Shown here piece after piece: positions 21,910 to 31,900 of a stretch of 64,000 nucleotides of DNA; within the stretch, counting starts at the first letter, position 1, and each line of letters starts with the position of its first letter. The notes beneath the pieces were generated by a model that was not told where the DNA came from, did not search any database, and was given only the letters and a program-made list of their open reading frames with translations. The DNA is from an uncultured Olsenella sp. Lineage in GTDB: Bacteria > Actinomycetota > Coriobacteriia > Coriobacteriales > Atopobiaceae. Location of the stretch: contig CASEQJ010000010.1 in the NCBI GenBank assembly GCA_949290055.1, positions 1-64,000 of the forward strand. The letters run 5' to 3'. The translations under genes and the position numbers were made by a program.

Positions 21910-24006
21910 TTATTGAATTATCTGGTACTCCGCCGTCTCAATGGCTATGGCCGCCTCCTCGGGCGTGCGCGCGTCGCGCAGCTCCTGGAAGACGTTGAGC
22001 TCCGGCTTGGTCAGCATGCTGAGGAGGTTGAAGAACGCCTTGAGGTGGGACTTGTGGTCCACCGGGGCGAGCGTGCAGACAAACTCGACGGGGTCGTGGT
22101 CGTCGGCGTCAAACCTCACGGGGGTCTTCAGGCGAATCAGGTTCATGCTCATTTTGTACACGCCCTTCTCGGGCGTCTCGTGCGGAATCGCGAAGTGGGG
22201 GACCAGGACCACGTAGGGACCGTGCTCGACTATGTTCTCGATCATGGCGTCAATGTAGCGGGGCTCTATGTAGCCCATCTCCACGAGCGGCTGGGCGGAC
22301 TTCGCCACAGCGTCGCGCCAGTCCGTGGCCTCCACGTCGAGCTGAATGTGGCTCGGGGGCAGCAGCTGGTGGAGGTAGGGGGTGAGGATCTCCTCCTCCA
22401 TGTGCTGGGCCTCGTGGAAGTAGCGCCTGACCTCGGTGCGGATCTCGCGGATTATGCGCTCGCTGCCGCCGGGCAGCTCCCGGCGCAGAATCGGCTCGAT
22501 CTTGTCGAGAAGACCCTGGGCCCCCAGCTCGTCGTAGCCGTCCTGGAAGCCGTCGGAGAAGGCCCGGACCTCGTCGATCTTCTCGCGAATCCTCTCGTAG
22601 TCACGGTCCGAGAAGGGCAGCAGCGCCACGACGTTGTCGACCGGGCACTCGCTCAGCGCGACCGTGGAGATCACGAGGTCCGCGCGGTAAGACTCGAGGT
22701 AGGGCGCCTCGTGGGCGGGAATGACCTTGACGACGCGAATGTCAAAGCGGCCGCGCAGGTCCTCGACGACCAAGCGCGAGGTCCCCACGCCCTCGTCGCA
22801 CACCACGACGACGCGCAACCGGCGCTCGCGGTTCTTGCGGCGCTCGAGCGCGGCGCATATGTGCAGGGCAACGTAAATCGTCTCCACCTCGGTGACGCGG
22901 CGCTTGCTGTAGGCCTCGAGTATGGGGAGGTTATCCTTCACCGCGTCGAGCACCTGCGGCTGGTCGGTGACCACCTCGCGCAGGACGGGGTTGACCGGGA
23001 AGCGCGAGGCGTCCGAGGCGAACATGGTCTCGAGGTGGTTGGAGAGGCACTCAAAGAGGCTGTAGTCGCCGTTGAGGTCCACGCCGCAGGCCAGCGAGAC
23101 GTTCTGGACGAACTTGCGCGCCACGGTCTGGACCTGGACGTCCTCGATCGAGAACTCCGCGTCGCTGCGGAACCCGCTCGACTCGAGAATCGTCGAGAAG
23201 CTCTCCGCTTCGCCGTCGCCCATGCCCACGCCGCAGTACTGCGCGAGCAGCGGAATGACGTCACGGGCGAACGAGACGACCTCCTGGCGGGCGGACGGGG
23301 CGACCCAGTCCCCCTTCATGCGCATGCCGTCGCGACAGCGCTGCACGGCGATCTGCAGATAGCGAGACACTATGTTGAACGAGCGGTCGTCGAGCACGGC
23401 CTTGTGCAGGCGGCACTGCTCGTTCAGGATCTTCTCGATCGTCACCTCGTCCGCCTTGCCCGCCTTGCCCGCAGACACGGCGACCCACTGCTCGGCAAGG
23501 GCGGGCCTGGAGAGAAGGAAGTCGAGCAGGAAGCTGCGCAGCGCCATCTCGTCGCCCACGACCTTGAGGCCGCGGTTGGGGCGCGAGACGACCTCGAGGT
23601 TGGCCTCGCGCGCGACGGCCTTGATTCCGTCGAGGTCGTTCAGGACGGTGGAGCGGCTCACCGAGAAGCGGTCGGCTATGCCGGCGAGCGTCACGTAGCC
23701 GGGCTCGAGGGCCATGATCACCACGGCGAGCGTCTTGCGCTCGTCACTAGAGAGCTTGTAGGAGTAGAAGCCCTGGACCGGCAGGGCCGCCAGGACGCGC
23801 GAGAAGTCCGCCGGCACAATGACAACGCCGCCGGGGCCATACTCCAGCTGCCCGAGGCCCTTCTCGGCAAGGAAGCGGTTGAGGGATTTCACGTCGTTTC
23901 GTATGGTGCGCGAGCTCACCTCGTACTCGCTCGCAAGGCTCTCGAGCGAGAGCTCGCGGTCGGAACGGGCAAGCTCCTGCGCTATCGAGACGATTCTTTC
24001 GTTCAT
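21910..24006 (-). CDS. PRD-domain transcriptional regulator with EIIB and EIIA modules
   Basis: MtlR/LicR-type activator of 698 aa. Two helix-turn-helix regions (about 18-45 and 105-130, DRFSVSRSTVLNDL) are followed by PRD1 (about 190-295), PRD2 (about 300-395), a GatB-like EIIB module with Cys403 in VVVCDEGVGTS, and an EIIA module with His609 in VPHFAIPHE. PTS phosphorylation of these residues would tune activity to substrate and to general PTS flux. It lies directly upstream of the PTS operon and overlaps the preceding HAD gene by 4 nt, so HAD and regulator share a transcript. Confidence 0.92.
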   Translation of the reverse strand: MNERIVSIAQELARSDRELSLESLASEYEVSSRTIRNDVKSLNRFLAEKGLGQLEYGPGGVVIVPADFSRVLAALPVQGFYSYKLSSDERKTLAVVIMALEPGYVTLAGIADRFSVSRSTVLNDLDGIKAVAREANLEVVSRPNRGLKVVGDEMALRSFLLDFLLSRPALAEQWVAVSAGKAGKADEVTIEKILNEQCRLHKAVLDDRSFNIVSRYLQIAVQRCRDGMRMKGDWVAPSARQEVVSFARDVIPLLAQYCGVGMGDGEAESFSTILESSGFRSDAEFSIEDVQVQTVARKFVQNVSLACGVDLNGDYSLFECLSNHLETMFASDASRFPVNPVLREVVTDQPQVLDAVKDNLPILEAYSKRRVTEVETIYVALHICAALERRKNRERRLRVVVVCDEGVGTSRLVVEDLRGRFDIRVVKVIPAHEAPYLESYRADLVISTVALSECPVDNVVALLPFSDRDYERIREKIDEVRAFSDGFQDGYDELGAQGLLDKIEPILRRELPGGSERIIREIRTEVRRYFHEAQHMEEEILTPYLHQLLPPSHIQLDVEATDWRDAVAKSAQPLVEMGYIEPRYIDAMIENIVEHGPYVVLVPHFAIPHETPEKGVYKMSMNLIRLKTPVRFDADDHDPVEFVCTLAPVDHKSHLKAFFNLLSMLTKPELNVFQELRDARTPEEAAIAIETAEYQIIQ

Positions 24007-24899
24007 GCGACGCCCCTCTCGCTCATGAAGCTGGGAAGGCGGCCCTCGCGCCAGGCGGCGGCGATCTCGACGAGCGCGTCGTCAACGGCGCCTTCCGCGC
24101 AGGGCCCTATGTGCCAGCGCGCGGCGCGCGCCACGGTCTCGGAGGCGTTGGCCACGGCCACGGAGTTCTCGACGGCCTCGATCATGGCGAGGTCGTTCTC
24201 GGAGTCGCCAAAGGCCGCGTACTCGTCGGGCGCGAGGCCGAGCGCCTCGGCCAGCACGCGCACGCCGTCGCCCTTGTTCCAGCCGGCGGGCATTATGTCG
24301 AGGACCGGCGCCACCGCGCTCGGGAACACGATGTCGAACTCGGGGACCTCCTCGCGCAGAAGGTCGCGCAGCTCCACCATGCGCTCGCGCGAGCAGGCGC
24401 ACTGTATGTTGGCCTTCACGTAGCCGGGCGTGCCGCCGGGCTCGGGCGCGTCGGGGAAGTCCGTCACGCGCGGCACGATCTTCTCGATCGAGCGCTTGTA
24501 GGTCTCGGGTGGGTTGGCCAGCAGGCGCTCCGCGCGCCGCGTGACGTAGGCGGTCTCGCCTGCGGTCCAGGGGTGGTAGAGCGCGAGGTAGGCGTCTGAG
24601 TCGAAGGAGTCCAGCACGCTCTCGAGGCGCTCGAGCGCGGCGACGTCGAGCGTCACGGTGCGCACGGTCTCGCCGTCGACGCGCACGATCTGGCCGTTGG
24701 AGAAGGCGCCGGTCGCATAGCAGGGCTCGTCGTCGTCGAACATCCAGCCCATGTCGACCGGCAGGCGCCCGGTCACGGGGCCAAAGTGCAAACCTTCGGC
24801 GAGAAGGGCGTGAATGGCGTCACGCGAGCGCTTCGTCGCAGACGGCGTCCCAAACGCGATCAGCGTGTCGTCCAGATCCGTCAAGGCGAGCTTGATCAC
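24003..24899 (-). CDS. Cof-type HAD sugar phosphatase
   Basis: HAD-IIB phosphatase of 298 aa. DLDDTLIAFG holds the nucleophile (DxD), GPVTGR motif II, KGDGVRVLAEALG the Lys region and FGDSENDLAM the Mg aspartates. Members dephosphorylate sugar phosphates and relieve sugar-phosphate stress. The gene is upstream of and overlaps the regulator (ATGA), so it probably serves the same sugar pathway. No strong ribosome site is visible at ATG 24899. Confidence 0.9.
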   Translation of the reverse strand: MIKLALTDLDDTLIAFGTPSATKRSRDAIHALLAEGLHFGPVTGRLPVDMGWMFDDDEPCYATGAFSNGQIVRVDGETVRTVTLDVAALERLESVLDSFDSDAYLALYHPWTAGETAYVTRRAERLLANPPETYKRSIEKIVPRVTDFPDAPEPGGTPGYVKANIQCACSRERMVELRDLLREEVPEFDIVFPSAVAPVLDIMPAGWNKGDGVRVLAEALGLAPDEYAAFGDSENDLAMIEAVENSVAVANASETVARAARWHIGPCAEGAVDDALVEIAAAWREGRLPSFMSERGVA

Positions 24900-24949
24900 C
24901 GAAACCCTCCCCCCAGAGGCTTGTATTAGTGCCCATCATACAACGCGTC

Positions 24950-24983
24950 TTGCAAAAAAAGGCTCAGACCCCTTTTTGGCAAG
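24950..24983. repeat. GGGGTC-GACCCC palindrome, copy 2 (degenerate left arm)
   Basis: TTGCAAAAAAAGGCTCAGACCCC followed by TTTTTGGCAAG. The right arm is identical to copy 1; the left arm has lost the GGGG block, so the hairpin is weakened. It lies upstream of the HAD gene and adjacent to a large symmetric array. Confidence 0.7.
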
Positions 24984-24998
24984 AGTCGGCCGTGGATT

Positions 24999-25217
24999 CT
25001 AGGAAACGCCGTCCTTGTCGGCGGGGCTTCTAGGAAACGGGGTCCTTGTCGTGAATGCGTCCAGGAATCGCGGCCCTTGCCCTCTCCGGGAGCCCCGCGG
25101 CCGCGCAACCCCACGGATTCCTAGACGCGGCCCGGGCAAGGGCGGAGTTTCCTAGACGCGGCCCGAGCAAGGGCCGGCTTTCCTAGACGTGCCCCCAACA
25201 AGGGCGGCAAATCCTAG
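24999..25217. repeat. Symmetric array of 19-bp units with exact 31-bp period
   Basis: Units CTAGGAAACGCCGTCCTTG (24999), CTAGGAAACGGGGTCCTTG (25030) and CCAGGAATCGCGGCCCTTG (25061) are spaced exactly 31 bp. After a GC-rich centre, inverted units begin at 25106, 25137, 25168 and 25199, again 31 bp apart, for example CAAGGGCCGGCTTTCCTAG. There are thus three forward and four reverse units with 12-bp spacers. The whole fills the gap between the HAD gene and mfd, and no coding region is present. Confidence 0.9.
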
Positions 25218-25245
25218 AACCGTGCGGGCGAGAAGCACGCTGCCG

Positions 25246-28200
25246 CTACTCCGCGTCGTCCACCTCGTCGTCGCCGCCAATTTCCTCGAGGACGCCGAGC
25301 GCGGCCGGCATGACCTCCTCCTGCGTGTGGTGGAACGGGTAGGCGACCTTCTTGCTCTTGGGGTAGACCACGCCGCCGCGCTCCTTGAGGCGCAGCGCCA
25401 CGGGTCGCGAGACCTCCACGCCCTGGTAGACCAGGCGCCCGTTCGCCAGGCTCACGCTCGCGCACCCAAGCCGCTGCGCGCGGATCCGCACGCGGGCACG
25501 GTCGAAGAGGTTGCGCCCGGCAAGGGGCAGCGCGCCAAAGTCCTTCTCGCACTCCTGCTGCAGCGCGTCCACCTCCGCCAGGTCCACGGCCGCCGCCAGG
25601 CGGCGGTACACGAGCACGCGCTTGTCCACGTCGGGCAGGTACTCCTCGGCCAGGAAGAAGTCCGCCGGCAGGTTTATTGTGACCTCGGCCTGCTCCACGT
25701 CGCGCGTCTCTCCGCGCGCCTCGGCCACGGCCTCGCCCAGCATTTGCGTGAACAGGTCAAAGCCCACGCTGGAGAGGTTGCCGTGCTGCTCGGCGCCCAT
25801 GAGCGAGCCCGCGCCGCGAATCTCCAGGTCGCGCATAGCGATCTTCATGCCGCTGCCCAGGTCCTGGTACTCGTTGATCGCCGTGAGGCGGTCGGTGGCC
25901 TCGGGCGTGAGGGGCTGCTCCGCCGGGAACATGAAGTAGGCGTATGCCTGCGTGCGTCCGCGGCCCACGCGGCCCTTGAGCTGGTAGAGCTGCGCCAGGC
26001 CCAGGCGCTGGGAGTCCTCAATGATCAGCGTGTTGGTGTGCGGGTTGTCGATGCCGCTCTCAATGATCGTGGTGGCAACCAGCACGTCAATCTCGTGCTC
26101 CTGGAACTGCAGCATGACGTCCTCGACCTCGCGCGCGCTCATTTTGCCGTGCGCCACGCCAATGCGGGCCTCCGGCGCGGCCTCGCGCACGCGTTCCATG
26201 GCGTCGTCAATGGTGTGGACGCGGTTGCTCACGTAGTAGACCTGGCCCTTGCGCGCCAGCTCGTCGCGAATCGCGGCGCTCACGACGTCCGGGTCCCACT
26301 CGCCCACCGTGACCTTCACGGGCAGGCGCCCCGGCGGCGGCGTCATGATCAGGCTCATGTCGCGCACCCCGCTCATGGCCATTTGCATGGTGCGCGGAAT
26401 GGGCGTGGCCGAGAGCGTGAGCACGTCCACCTGCTCGCGCATGTTCTTGAGCTGCTCCTTGTGCTGCACGCCAAAGCGCTGTTCCTCGTCAATGATAACG
26501 AGGCCCAGGTCGTAGGGGTTGACGTCGGCCGAGAGCAGGCGGTGCGTACCAATGAGCACGTCCACCGAGCCGTCCGCGAAGCCCTCGAGCGCCTTGCGCT
26601 GCCGGGCCGGCGTCACAAAGCGGGAGAGCACGGCCACCTTGAGGTCAAAGGGCGCAAAGCGCGAGAAGAACGTCTCAAAGTGCTGCTGCGCCAGAATCGT
26701 GGTGGGGCAGAGCACCATGACCTGCTTGGCGTCCTGGCAGCACTTGAACGCCGCGCGCAGGGCGACCTCGGTCTTGCCAAAGCCCACGTCGCCGCAGAGG
26801 AGGCGGTCCATGGGACGGCGCGCCTCCATGTCCTCCTTTATGTCGGCGATCGAGGCGCGCTGGTCGGCCGTGAGCTCGTAGGGGAAGCTCGCCTCCATCT
26901 CCTCCTGCGCCGGCGTGTCCTGCGAGAACGCGTAGCCCGGCACGGAGCTGCGGCGGGTGTAGAGGTCCACCAGGTCAAAGGCGAGCTTCTTGGCGGACTT
27001 GCGCGCCTTGCCCGTGGCACGGGACCAGTCGGCGGTGTTGAGGCGCGTGAGCCGCGGGCTGGAGCCGTCCGGCCCGACGTAGCGCGTTATGCGGTCCACC
27101 TGCTCGAGCGGCACGAAGAGCTTGTCCTCGCCGGCGTACTCCAGCAGGAAGTAGTCGCGCTCGCGCCCGGCGACCTCCTGGCGCACGATGTCGGCGAAGA
27201 GGGCTATTCCATGGGTGGCGTGGACGACGTAGTCGCCGGGCTTGAACGGGAAGGTCACACTCGTGGGGTCCACGCGACGAGCGCGGCGACGCGACTTTGC
27301 CGTGCGGGAGGCGAGGTCTGAGACCGAGAGCACGGCCAGGTGCGCGCCCGGGATAACGATGCCGGCCGGCACGGGCGCGTCAGTAAAGGTGACTCGCTCG
27401 CGTTCAAGGGGCCGTACCTGCGGCTCGTTGTTCTCGGCCGCCGTCGCGAGCGACTCCACGAAAGGAATGCTCTCGTCCGAGAGGCGCAGCTCGAGTGCCT
27501 CGCGCGCGCCGCGGTCCGGCACGGCAAAGAGCACGGCGCAGCGGTCGTTGACGAGCTGGCGCACGCGGCCCATGAGCTTGGCGTCGGAACCGGCGATTCC
27601 CGGCTGGCGCACCTCGAGGTCGGCGGTGGAGGTCCCGGCCCCGGCGCGCAGCATGGACGAGAAGGACAGGCGCTGCTGGCTGCCAAAGTCCATATCGCGC
27701 GGGGAGGTGTAGAGCCCGTCCAGGCTCATGCGCGCAGCGTTTGCGGCGGAGGCGAGCTCGTCGGTGGCGCGCATGCAGTCGTCGAAGAGGGCGCGCGGCT
27801 CGGCGAGGACCACGAGGGTCTCGGCGGATATGTGCTCGAGCGGACTCGCCGTGGACCCATAGAGCTGCGGGAGGTAGCGCTCGAGCGCGGGCGAGGCGGC
27901 ACGCTGGCGAATGAGCTCCAGGTCAGCGGCTGTCTTGGTGCTCTCCTGCGCCGCCTTGTAGAGGGCGCGCTCGGCGCGCCCCACGGTCTCGTCCGTGAGG
28001 GCGAGCTCGCGGCAGGGCGCAACCGTCACCTCGCGGAGCTCGCCAATCGTCTGGCCCGTCGAGGGGACCATGCGGCGCACGCGGTCGATCTCGTCGCCAA
28101 AGAACTCAATGCGCACGGGGCTCGTGGCCTGCGCGGGGAAGACGTCGACCGTGTCCCCGTGCACGTGGAAGGCGCCGGGCGCGTCAACGTCGCCCGCGTC

Positions 28201-28689
28201 GTTGTAGCCCATGCCCACGAGCAGCGCGGGCACGTCCTCAAAGGGGACCTCCTCGCCCACCGTGAACGTGCTCGAGGCAAAGTAGCCCGAGCCCACGGGC
28301 GGCACGCGGCGCAGGAGGGCGTGGGCAGAAGCCACGATCACGCAGCGCTCGCCGGCGGCGAGGCGCGCCACGGAACGACAGCGCGCGCCGACCACCGCGT
28401 CGTCCGGGGCGGTGTCCGCCCAAGGGCGGTCGCGCCGCTCGGGGTAGCGGCCGACGACGTCCTGGCCGAGCCACGCCGCGAGCGCGCGGGCCGTGCGGTC
28501 GGCCGCTTCCTCGCCGGAGACGACGAGCAGACAGGGGCGCGGGTTTCTCGCCCAGAGCGCGGCGAGCACGAGCGGGCGCGCGGACTGCGCGACAGACAGG
28601 CTCGCGTCGGAGCCGGTGTCGAGCGCGCGCACGAGCGGCGCGAGCTCCGGGGCGGCGGTCAGCTGGCGAGAGACGCGGTCAATGAGCAT
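25246..28689 (-). CDS. mfd: Transcription-repair coupling factor
   Basis: Large DNA translocase of 1147 aa that removes stalled RNA polymerase and recruits UvrA. A UvrB-homologous N-terminus (TVDVFPAQATSPVRIEFFGDEIDRVR) is followed by the RNA polymerase-interacting domain with FKPGDYVVHATHGIALF, then the RecG-like motor with GDVGFGKTEVA (Walker A), DEEQRFGVQHKEQLK (motif II), SATPIPRTM and QLYQLKGRVGRG (motif VI). The length equals that of E. coli Mfd. ATG 28689 follows AAAGGCAGCCC. It is monocistronic, flanked by repeat arrays on both sides. Confidence 0.95.
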   Translation of the reverse strand: MLIDRVSRQLTAAPELAPLVRALDTGSDASLSVAQSARPLVLAALWARNPRPCLLVVSGEEAADRTARALAAWLGQDVVGRYPERRDRPWADTAPDDAVVGARCRSVARLAAGERCVIVASAHALLRRVPPVGSGYFASSTFTVGEEVPFEDVPALLVGMGYNDAGDVDAPGAFHVHGDTVDVFPAQATSPVRIEFFGDEIDRVRRMVPSTGQTIGELREVTVAPCRELALTDETVGRAERALYKAAQESTKTAADLELIRQRAASPALERYLPQLYGSTASPLEHISAETLVVLAEPRALFDDCMRATDELASAANAARMSLDGLYTSPRDMDFGSQQRLSFSSMLRAGAGTSTADLEVRQPGIAGSDAKLMGRVRQLVNDRCAVLFAVPDRGAREALELRLSDESIPFVESLATAAENNEPQVRPLERERVTFTDAPVPAGIVIPGAHLAVLSVSDLASRTAKSRRRARRVDPTSVTFPFKPGDYVVHATHGIALFADIVRQEVAGRERDYFLLEYAGEDKLFVPLEQVDRITRYVGPDGSSPRLTRLNTADWSRATGKARKSAKKLAFDLVDLYTRRSSVPGYAFSQDTPAQEEMEASFPYELTADQRASIADIKEDMEARRPMDRLLCGDVGFGKTEVALRAAFKCCQDAKQVMVLCPTTILAQQHFETFFSRFAPFDLKVAVLSRFVTPARQRKALEGFADGSVDVLIGTHRLLSADVNPYDLGLVIIDEEQRFGVQHKEQLKNMREQVDVLTLSATPIPRTMQMAMSGVRDMSLIMTPPPGRLPVKVTVGEWDPDVVSAAIRDELARKGQVYYVSNRVHTIDDAMERVREAAPEARIGVAHGKMSAREVEDVMLQFQEHEIDVLVATTIIESGIDNPHTNTLIIEDSQRLGLAQLYQLKGRVGRGRTQAYAYFMFPAEQPLTPEATDRLTAINEYQDLGSGMKIAMRDLEIRGAGSLMGAEQHGNLSSVGFDLFTQMLGEAVAEARGETRDVEQAEVTINLPADFFLAEEYLPDVDKRVLVYRRLAAAVDLAEVDALQQECEKDFGALPLAGRNLFDRARVRIRAQRLGCASVSLANGRLVYQGVEVSRPVALRLKERGGVVYPKSKKVAYPFHHTQEEVMPAALGVLEEIGGDDEVDDAE

Positions 28690-28811
28690 GGGCTGCCTTT
28701 GTATGACGAGTGGCCGGCGTCCGGGCGGACGTCGGCTGCGACGGGTAGTTCTTCTCGCCCTATTGTAGCGGGCCAGCCGGGCAGCCACGGGTTCTTCTCG
28801 CCCGTGCGTAA

Positions 28812-28920
28812 TACGCGTTTTCCAACGTTTCCGGGCCCGATTCTGTTGGAAATCGCGTATCGCCAATTGCGGTACGCGTTTTCCGACGTTTCGAGGCCCG
28901 ATTTCGTAGGAAATCGCGTA
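28812..28920. repeat. Two 48-bp units with inverted ends
   Basis: Each unit starts TACGCGTTTTCC and ends GGAAATCGCGTA, so the ends are inverted with one mismatch. Units are at 28812-28859 and 28873-28920, both containing ACGTTTC and GGCCCGATT. They are 61 bp apart and joined by CGCCAATTGCGG, itself symmetric. Exact copies of GTTCTTCTCGCCC lie just upstream at 28748 and 28791, and GGCGAGAAGAAC just downstream at 28935. Confidence 0.8.
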
Positions 28921-28960
28921 CTGGGCTTATGCCAGGCGAGAAGAACGCGCGGCCGGGACG

Positions 28961-31900
28961 CTAGCCCAGGATCCTCCCGCTCTCCTCGGCGAGCTCGGCG
29001 AGGCGCGCGGCCGCGGCGGCCACGTCCTCGTCGGACGCGCGCCAGCTCCAGTTGCCGTCCGCGACGCCGGGCACGTTCATGCGCGCCTCGTCGCCGAGGC
29101 CGAGCACGTCCTGCAGCGGCACGATCGCCACGTCGGCGTCGCTCGCGAGCACGCGGCGCATAATGCCGTCCGCGGCCTCGCGCGCCTCCTCGCGCTCGAG
29201 CCCGTAGCGGCTCTCGCAGAACCCCACCAGCGTCTGGTTGTCGTGCGTGCCCGTATAGGCCACGGTCTCGGGGCGCGGCACGTAGCCCTCGCGCACGTCT
29301 TCGTCGGAGAACTGCGCCACGTCCATGCCGAGAAATCCCGTCGCTGCCACCAGCGCGCGCACGGCCGGGGTGATCGCGCCCAGGTCCTCGGCAATGAACG
29401 GCAGCGGGCCAAACTGGCGCTCGGCTGCGCGGAAGAGCTCCGTGCCCGGGCCGAAGGCGTAGGCGCCGTCGCGCGCGGTCTTGCCCGCCGGAATGCCAAA
29501 GTAGGACATGAAGCCAATGAAGTGGTCCAGACGCACCACGTCGTAGAGGGCGAGCATGCGGCTGAAGCGGCGCAGCCACCAGCCGAAGTTCTGCTCGCGC
29601 AGAATGTCCCAGCGGAAGGCCGGGTTGCCCCAGTTCTGGCCGTCGGGCGCAAACGCGTCGCCGGGGGCTCCGGCCTCGCGCCGCGCGTAGCCGCGCTCGT
29701 CGAGGTCGAAAATGTCCGGCTCGCTCCACACGTCGGCGGAATCGGCCGAGACGAACATGGGCATGTCGCCAATGATCTTAATCCCGCGCGCGTGCGCATA
29801 CTCGAGCAGGTCGTCCCACTCGCGCTGGAACTCGAACTGCAGACGGCGGTGCGCCTCGATCGCGTGGCGCAGCTTGGGATCGGAGGCAAGCCGCGGCGAG
29901 TAGGTGCGGTAGGGCTCGGGCCACTCCTGCCAGGGCTTCTCGCCCAGCAGCTCCTTGCATGCGCGGAAGATCGCGTACGGCGTGAGCCAGTAGTCGTTCT
30001 CGTCGCAGAACCGCAGGTAATCAGGGTCGTTGCCAATGCGCTCGAGGTGCGCGAGCGCGGCCGGCGCCGGCAGCTCCAGAAGGCCTATGTTGCCGGCGAA
30101 GGCACCGAGGCCCGCATACGGCGAGCCAAAGCGGTCCGTGGGGTTGACGGGCAGGACCTGCCAGTACTTCTGTCCGCCTGCGGCGAGCCAGTCCACGAAG
30201 CGGCGCGCCGGGGCGCCGAGCGTGCCGGGCCAGCCGCCGTTGGGCACGGAGGTGACGTGGCAGAGCACGCCCATGCCGCGCTCGAGCGGGGCCTGCAGGC
30301 GCTGCTCGTCGTGGAAGTGCAGCACCGCGGTGCCGAGCGGCCAGAGGAAGACCTCGGCCTGACCGTGGCTCACGCGCGGAACCTTGCCGGAGACCACGTC
30401 GGTGACCTGCTTGTCGCCCACGGGCACCTTGACGGTGTGTGGCTCGGAGAGACTGGCGTTCACGAGCACGCACACGCGTTCGCGCTCGCCGCGACGCCAG
30501 AAGCCAAAGACGTCCTCGCCGGACGAGAAGGGCTCGAACTCGCCGTCCACCATGAGCTCGGGCAGCGTCTTGCGCACGGCAATCGCGTTGCGGTAGATGT
30601 CGGTGCAGTCGCGGTGACCGCCGTCCCAGGGGAAGCTCGCGCGATTGTGCGGATCACGGAAGCCCTCGACGCCGCGCTCGTCGCCGTAGTAGACGCACGG
30701 GACGCCGGGCAGGGTCATCTGCAGCAGCGCCATGACCCACAGCCGCGCCTTCGCAAGGCCCATCTGGTCGTCGGAGAGATGCCAGCCGGCACGCTCCTCC
30801 TCGGGAACGGTATCCGGGTCGGGTGCTCCGCCGAGCACCGTGAACAGGCGCTCGCGGTCGTGGCTGCCCAGCAGGTTGAGCGCGGAGTAGAAGTTGTCGC
30901 GCGGGTAGTTCTCACGCAGCTCCTCCAGGCGCGCCGCGAGCTCACTCGCGCCCATGTCGCCCCGAATGAAGGCGAGAAGGGCGGTGCGCACGGGGTAGTT
31001 CATCGTGGCGTCAAGCTCGGCGCCCTGGAAGTACTGGCGGAGCTTTCCGTACGCCATCTTGTGAGAGGCGTCCTCCCAGACCTCGCCGATCAGCACGCCA
31101 TCGGGCTTCTCGGACAGCAGCGCGCGCTTGATCTGGACAATAAACTCGTCGGTCAGCTCGTCGGCAACGTCAAGGCGCCAGCCGCGCGCGCCCTGCCGCA
31201 GCCAGTGGCGGATTACACCTTCGCGCCCGCACACGAGCCTGTGGAAGTCCTCGCAGTCGGAGCGCACCGCCGGGAGGTTCTGGTCGCCCCACCAGCCGGC
31301 GTAGGTGCCGTCCTCGTTGAAGGTGAACCAGTCGCGGTACGCGGAGTGCTCGCCCTGCCACGCGCCGGGCTCGGCGTAGGTGCCAAAGCGGTTGAAGTAG
31401 CGCGAGTCGGCACCCACGTGGTTGAAGACGCCGTCCAAAATGACGGAGATCCCGTGCTCCTCCGCGTCCACGCAGAGGGCCCTGAAGCTCTTCTCGTCGC
31501 CGAGCAGTGGGTCAATGCGCAGGTAGTCGGCCGTGTCGTAGCGGTGGTTGCTCGCTGCCTCAAAGATCGGGTTGAGGTAGATCGCCGTGACGCCCAGGTC
31601 CTCCAGGTAGCCCAGCTTCTCGCGAATGCCCTCGAGCGTTCCTCCGTAGAAGTCCCAGCACGCCACGCTGCCGTCCTCGCGGCGCCGATAGGTCGGCGGG
31701 GTGTCCCAGTCCTCGAGCACCTCGCGCTCGGGACCGCCCTTGCGACGCACGGCCAGCGTGTCCGCCGCGCGCTCGCGCCAGTCCTCGCCGCGCGCAAAGC
31801 GGTCGGGGAAGATCTGGTAGACGATTCCCTCGCGGTACCAGCGCGGCTGGCGCGCCCGGGGCGTGAACACCGTGATCTGGAACGACGGGGGGTCGCCGTA

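Noticed and set aside
24999..25217. CRISPR array
   Set aside because: Units are 19 bp with 12-bp spacers, and orientation switches in the centre; no cas genes.
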